Assembly: GCA_964430295.1 (NCBI GenBank)
Contig: CAYSEV010000002.1
Location: forward strand, 1-64,000
DNA length: 64,000 bases
Source: CAYGFH01 sp964430295
GTDB lineage: Bacteria; Patescibacteriota; Microgenomatia; UBA10105; UBA927
Direction: 5' to 3'
Part shown: in pieces, positions 61,385 to 64,000 of the stretch
Layout: each line of letters opens with the position of its first letter
Position numbering within the stretch: position 1 is the stretch's first letter
Translations under genes and position numbers: made by a program
The notes under the pieces: generated by a model
What the model saw: the letters and a program-made list of their open reading frames with translations, nothing else
What the model was told of the DNA's origin: nothing
The model's database searches: none

Positions 61385-62452
61385 ATGATCCCTCAACATA
61401 TAAGCATCGTAATCGCAACATATAATTCAGAGAAAACACTACCATTGGTTCTTGCCTCTATTAGAAATCAAACATATCCCAGAAAACATATAGAAATTGT
61501 AATAGTTGATGGAGGGTCTGTTGATGCCACACTTCAAATTGCCCGACAATATAAATGCAAAATAATCCATAATCCAAATGTAGAACCGCTATACGCAAAA
61601 TATCTTGGGTTTATTCATTCGAAAGGCAAATATATTGAGTATATTGATCATGATGAGGTTATTGTAAATGAAAATAGTATTCGTACCCGTATTCATATCT
61701 TTGAAAAATTTTCTGATGTAAAAGCCCTTACAGGTTGCGGCTATTATAGTCCAAGTGGATACCATATTATTAACAGTTATATAAGTGAATTTGGAGATCC
61801 CTTTTCCTTTTTTATGTATTCATTAACAAAACATGCAGATTTTTTTATGTCGGTTATGAAATCCAGATATACAACGAGTCTGGATAATGATGAGTTTACG
61901 ATATTTGATTTGAAGGGAAGTTCAGAAATGCCGCTTGTTGAGTTGGTAGCGGGTGGCGGGATGGTTGATCGTGCATATATGTTAAAAAATTTCCCGGAAT
62001 TGAAAACAAAACAGTATCTTTTGCCGCATCTGTTATATCTGTTACTCCAAAAATCTACGATGTTGGCTATTACAAAACATGACCCGATAATACACTATTC
62101 TTCGGATACAATAAAAAGTTATATGCATAAGCTTATATGGCGAATAAAAAATAATATATTTTTTAAAAAAACTACTGGAATTTCAGGATTTTCAGGTCGG
62201 ATTGGCAGTAATACATTGAGAGTCAAATTACGTAAATTTTTATTTATTCCATACGCACTCAGTATTATTATTCCTTGTATAGATGCTATAAGGCTTATAT
62301 TTTCCAGGAAAAATATCGGGTATATAATACACGTTCCGTTAACCTTTATAACTGCAGTGCTTATCATTTATTTTTCATTTTTAAAGCTATTTGGAATTCA
62401 GATGCAGCTTCAAAATTATGATGGAACCGTCAGAGCATATGAACATGCGTAA
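61385..62452 (+). CDS. GT2 glycosyltransferase with C-terminal membrane segments
   Basis: 355 aa from ATG 61385. ISIVIATYNSEKTL (6-19), IVDGGSVDAT (40-49) and YIDHDEVIV (86-94). Compared with 52547, its paralog, the DxD is DHD here. Two C-terminal hydrophobic stretches follow RKFLFIPYALSIIIPCI, a tail shared with 52547. The enzyme is probably attached to the membrane. Last 14 bases overlap the next gene. Confidence 0.78.
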   Translation: MIPQHISIVIATYNSEKTLPLVLASIRNQTYPRKHIEIVIVDGGSVDATLQIARQYKCKIIHNPNVEPLYAKYLGFIHSKGKYIEYIDHDEVIVNENSIRTRIHIFEKFSDVKALTGCGYYSPSGYHIINSYISEFGDPFSFFMYSLTKHADFFMSVMKSRYTTSLDNDEFTIFDLKGSSEMPLVELVAGGGMVDRAYMLKNFPELKTKQYLLPHLLYLLLQKSTMLAITKHDPIIHYSSDTIKSYMHKLIWRIKNNIFFKKTTGISGFSGRIGSNTLRVKLRKFLFIPYALSIIIPCIDAIRLIFSRKNIGYIIHVPLTFITAVLIIYFSFLKLFGIQMQLQNYDGTVRAYEHA

Positions 62453-64000
62453 TTCCAACAAAATTTCATATAGTCAAATTATCGTATATCTTTGTGCTCT
62501 CGTGTTGTTCTTAATTCCTTTTTTTTGGTTTGAACCAGGGTATATAAATCTTGGTGGAGATGGCGGAAGACTTTATTTCTTGGATCCGTTGGCTGTTGCG
62601 AAAAGCGCTTTAAACTACACTAATTCCGCCTATGGATATTCTTTTTCGTTCATCCCGTATCTTTATTTTTTGTATAGTATGCTTCAGGTTCTGCGGACAC
62701 CAACAAATCTGATTGCCTTTGAACACGGATTAAATTTATCTCTAAGCTTTTTATACATTGTCTTAATTCTCAGAGTATTTCTTTCAAACCATAAATATAA
62801 AAATCGTGTAATTATAAATGACTCTATAGGAATAACTGCGGGTGTTGCATATATTTCACTCATTACAAAAACCGGATGGCCTGTGGCGCTTCCGACACTA
62901 AATCAGATATTTTTAAACGTGATGATTTTTTACCATATGCTTCAATATATACGCACATCGAAATTCAGACATCTAATTTCTATATGTCTTGTCACACTGG
63001 TGTTTTCAATTAATTTCGGATTGGGAAATGCGCCGCAATTGCTGTCTTTTTATCCGCTATCTCTGATATTTATTTATATCTATACGAGATATATAGAAAA
63101 CATTCCGTTTCAATGGAAGAATATATTTATACTGATACTAACGTTGGTGGGTATTCACAGTTTTCACATATTTCCAATTCTTATGTCTCTGTTTAATTCA
63201 TCAAGCATAGTTCATTCTCAGGTCTTTAGCGAATCTGTGATAAAAAATGCGGGATTATTCTATTTTACTGAAAATCATGCGGCATCAGGAAAAATAAGCC
63301 GGGAATTATTTCAGTGGTGGCTTAGCAAAGATATATTGATTTATATCTTGCCTATCACAATCGTCGGCGGATTCTTATCCGGAAAATCAAAATTACTACT
63401 GTTACTTGGAAGCATGTTTTTGGGCACATTATTTCTAGTCTCTGCGAATATTACTGAAATAGGGGTGAAATTATATACATTATTTTTCTATATCCCGGGC
63501 TTTTCCATGTTTCGATCATTTAATGAAAAGTGGTTTTATGTATTTGCATTTTATTATGTACTGTTATTTGGAATGTCACTGTATTATATGCTCAGAAGAA
63601 GACATATATGTTCTGTCATTTCCGTTTCGTTCATACTAACGTCATTGTTTATTTATCGATTGCTCCCATTTTTCAAAGGTGATGTTGTCCATTCCACGTT
63701 GTATATGTCCAATGGCGTATCAAGCGTTTTTACGGTTGATCCTGATTTAGTGGATAGTTTGTTATATGTTAAAAAACTTCCGAAAGACGGAAAAGTATTG
63801 ACACTTCCGTTAACATTTCCATACTTCCAAATATCGTATGGACAAAAGGGTGGTGCGTATGAAGGGATTTCGATGGTATCGAATATTGCCAACAGACAGG
63901 ACTTTGCAGGGTTATGGTCATTCGGACCGTACGAGAAGCCAATGATAGAAGCCATACTATCAAAGGATTTTAATCAGATTAGACAGATACTTTCAATGCT
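62439..64000 (+). CDS. Large polytopic membrane protein, probable GT-C enzyme (3' end outside window)
   Basis: An ATG at 62439 opens a frame that runs to the right edge (at least 520 residues). After a first helix the outer loop has EPGYINLGGDGGRLYFLDP (residues 32-50), with the GGD acidic site seen in AftD/DUF3367-like and YfhO-like GT-C proteins, where the N-terminus reads 'lGGDxxxxldP'. About 10 further hydrophobic segments follow, then from about 420 a soluble region with KLPKDGKVLTLPL and a YGQKGGAYEGIS stretch. Inferred role: sugar transfer from a polyprenyl-phosphate donor outside the membrane. Complete length and family cannot be fixed. Confidence 0.62.
   Translation, partial: MNMRNSNKISYSQIIVYLCALVLFLIPFFWFEPGYINLGGDGGRLYFLDPLAVAKSALNYTNSAYGYSFSFIPYLYFLYSMLQVLRTPTNLIAFEHGLNLSLSFLYIVLILRVFLSNHKYKNRVIINDSIGITAGVAYISLITKTGWPVALPTLNQIFLNVMIFYHMLQYIRTSKFRHLISICLVTLVFSINFGLGNAPQLLSFYPLSLIFIYIYTRYIENIPFQWKNIFILILTLVGIHSFHIFPILMSLFNSSSIVHSQVFSESVIKNAGLFYFTENHAASGKISRELFQWWLSKDILIYILPITIVGGFLSGKSKLLLLLGSMFLGTLFLVSANITEIGVKLYTLFFYIPGFSMFRSFNEKWFYVFAFYYVLLFGMSLYYMLRRRHICSVISVSFILTSLFIYRLLPFFKGDVVHSTLYMSNGVSSVFTVDPDLVDSLLYVKKLPKDGKVLTLPLTFPYFQISYGQKGGAYEGISMVSNIANRQDFAGLWSFGPYEKPMIEAILSKDFNQIRQILSM

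Noticed and set aside
1..64000. tRNA, rRNA genes and CRISPR arrays
   Set aside because: No cloverleaf-like segment, rRNA core or series of evenly spaced direct repeats was noticed. The only clear palindromic repeat is the single element at 26784.

Overview
This is an AT-rich window (roughly 35-40% GC by eye). It holds one very large cell-surface glycan locus of about 50 genes, interrupted once by a small island of unrelated genes. No phylogenetic marker gene is present, so the source is inferred from gene families. A mass of paralogous GT-C membrane proteins (GT39/PMT-type, YfhO-type and '6-pyruvoyl-tetrahydropterin synthase-related' type), a DUF5667-like secreted protein, GtrA-fused polyprenyl-phosphate sugar synthases and very tight gene packing together recall Candidate Phyla Radiation bacteria, in particular the Microgenomates. 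TGA is used as a normal stop in many overlapping gene pairs, so the recoded (UGA = Gly) CPR lineages are excluded.

Layout. (1) 1-19810, all + strand: the tail of one upstream gene, then polyprenyl-phosphate sugar synthases (66, 2735, 9428), GT-C transferases (1189, 3480, 4703, 6214, 7756), a flippase (10167), GT2 and GT4 enzymes, and two YfhO-type proteins, the second lacking its usual C-terminal end. (2) 19811-22786: an island with a DUF262/DUF1524 (GmrSD-like) gene, a short remnant of the 3' end of a GT39 gene, and a lipoprotein gene with its own promoter and leader hairpin. (3) 22787-34359: genes on both strands, mostly GT39-type, with one GT2, one PTPS-related and one YfhO-type protein. 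A two-hairpin palindromic repeat separates the convergent genes at 26784-26857. (4) 34395-64000, almost all + strand: more GT-C proteins, a second flippase, GT2/GT4 enzymes, then nucleotide-sugar genes: aminotransferase, hexapeptide acetyltransferase and Gfo/Idh dehydrogenase (49936-52547), a PLP enzyme with His replacing the catalytic Lys (53523), a GDP-fucose-synthase-like epimerase (56544), a UDP-GlcNAc 2-epimerase-like protein (59447) and a WecD-like acetyltransferase (60555). A large membrane protein runs off the right edge.

Working model (inference): cytosolic enzymes make unusual amino and deoxy sugars. GT2/GT4 enzymes assemble lipid-linked oligosaccharides and MOP flippases turn them over. 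Dpm1/Alg5-like GT2 enzymes load polyprenyl phosphate with single sugars, and about 20 GT-C proteins use these donors outside the membrane to decorate glycans or proteins. I saw no initiating phosphoglycosyltransferase, Wzy/Wzz or ABC exporter that I could identify.

Expression: many genes overlap by 1-25 bases, several as ATGA, so they are probably translationally coupled. Several first genes of a unit have a TATAAT-like box ending only 6-7 bases before the start codon, which suggests leaderless mRNAs. Some internal genes have clear Shine-Dalgarno sequences.
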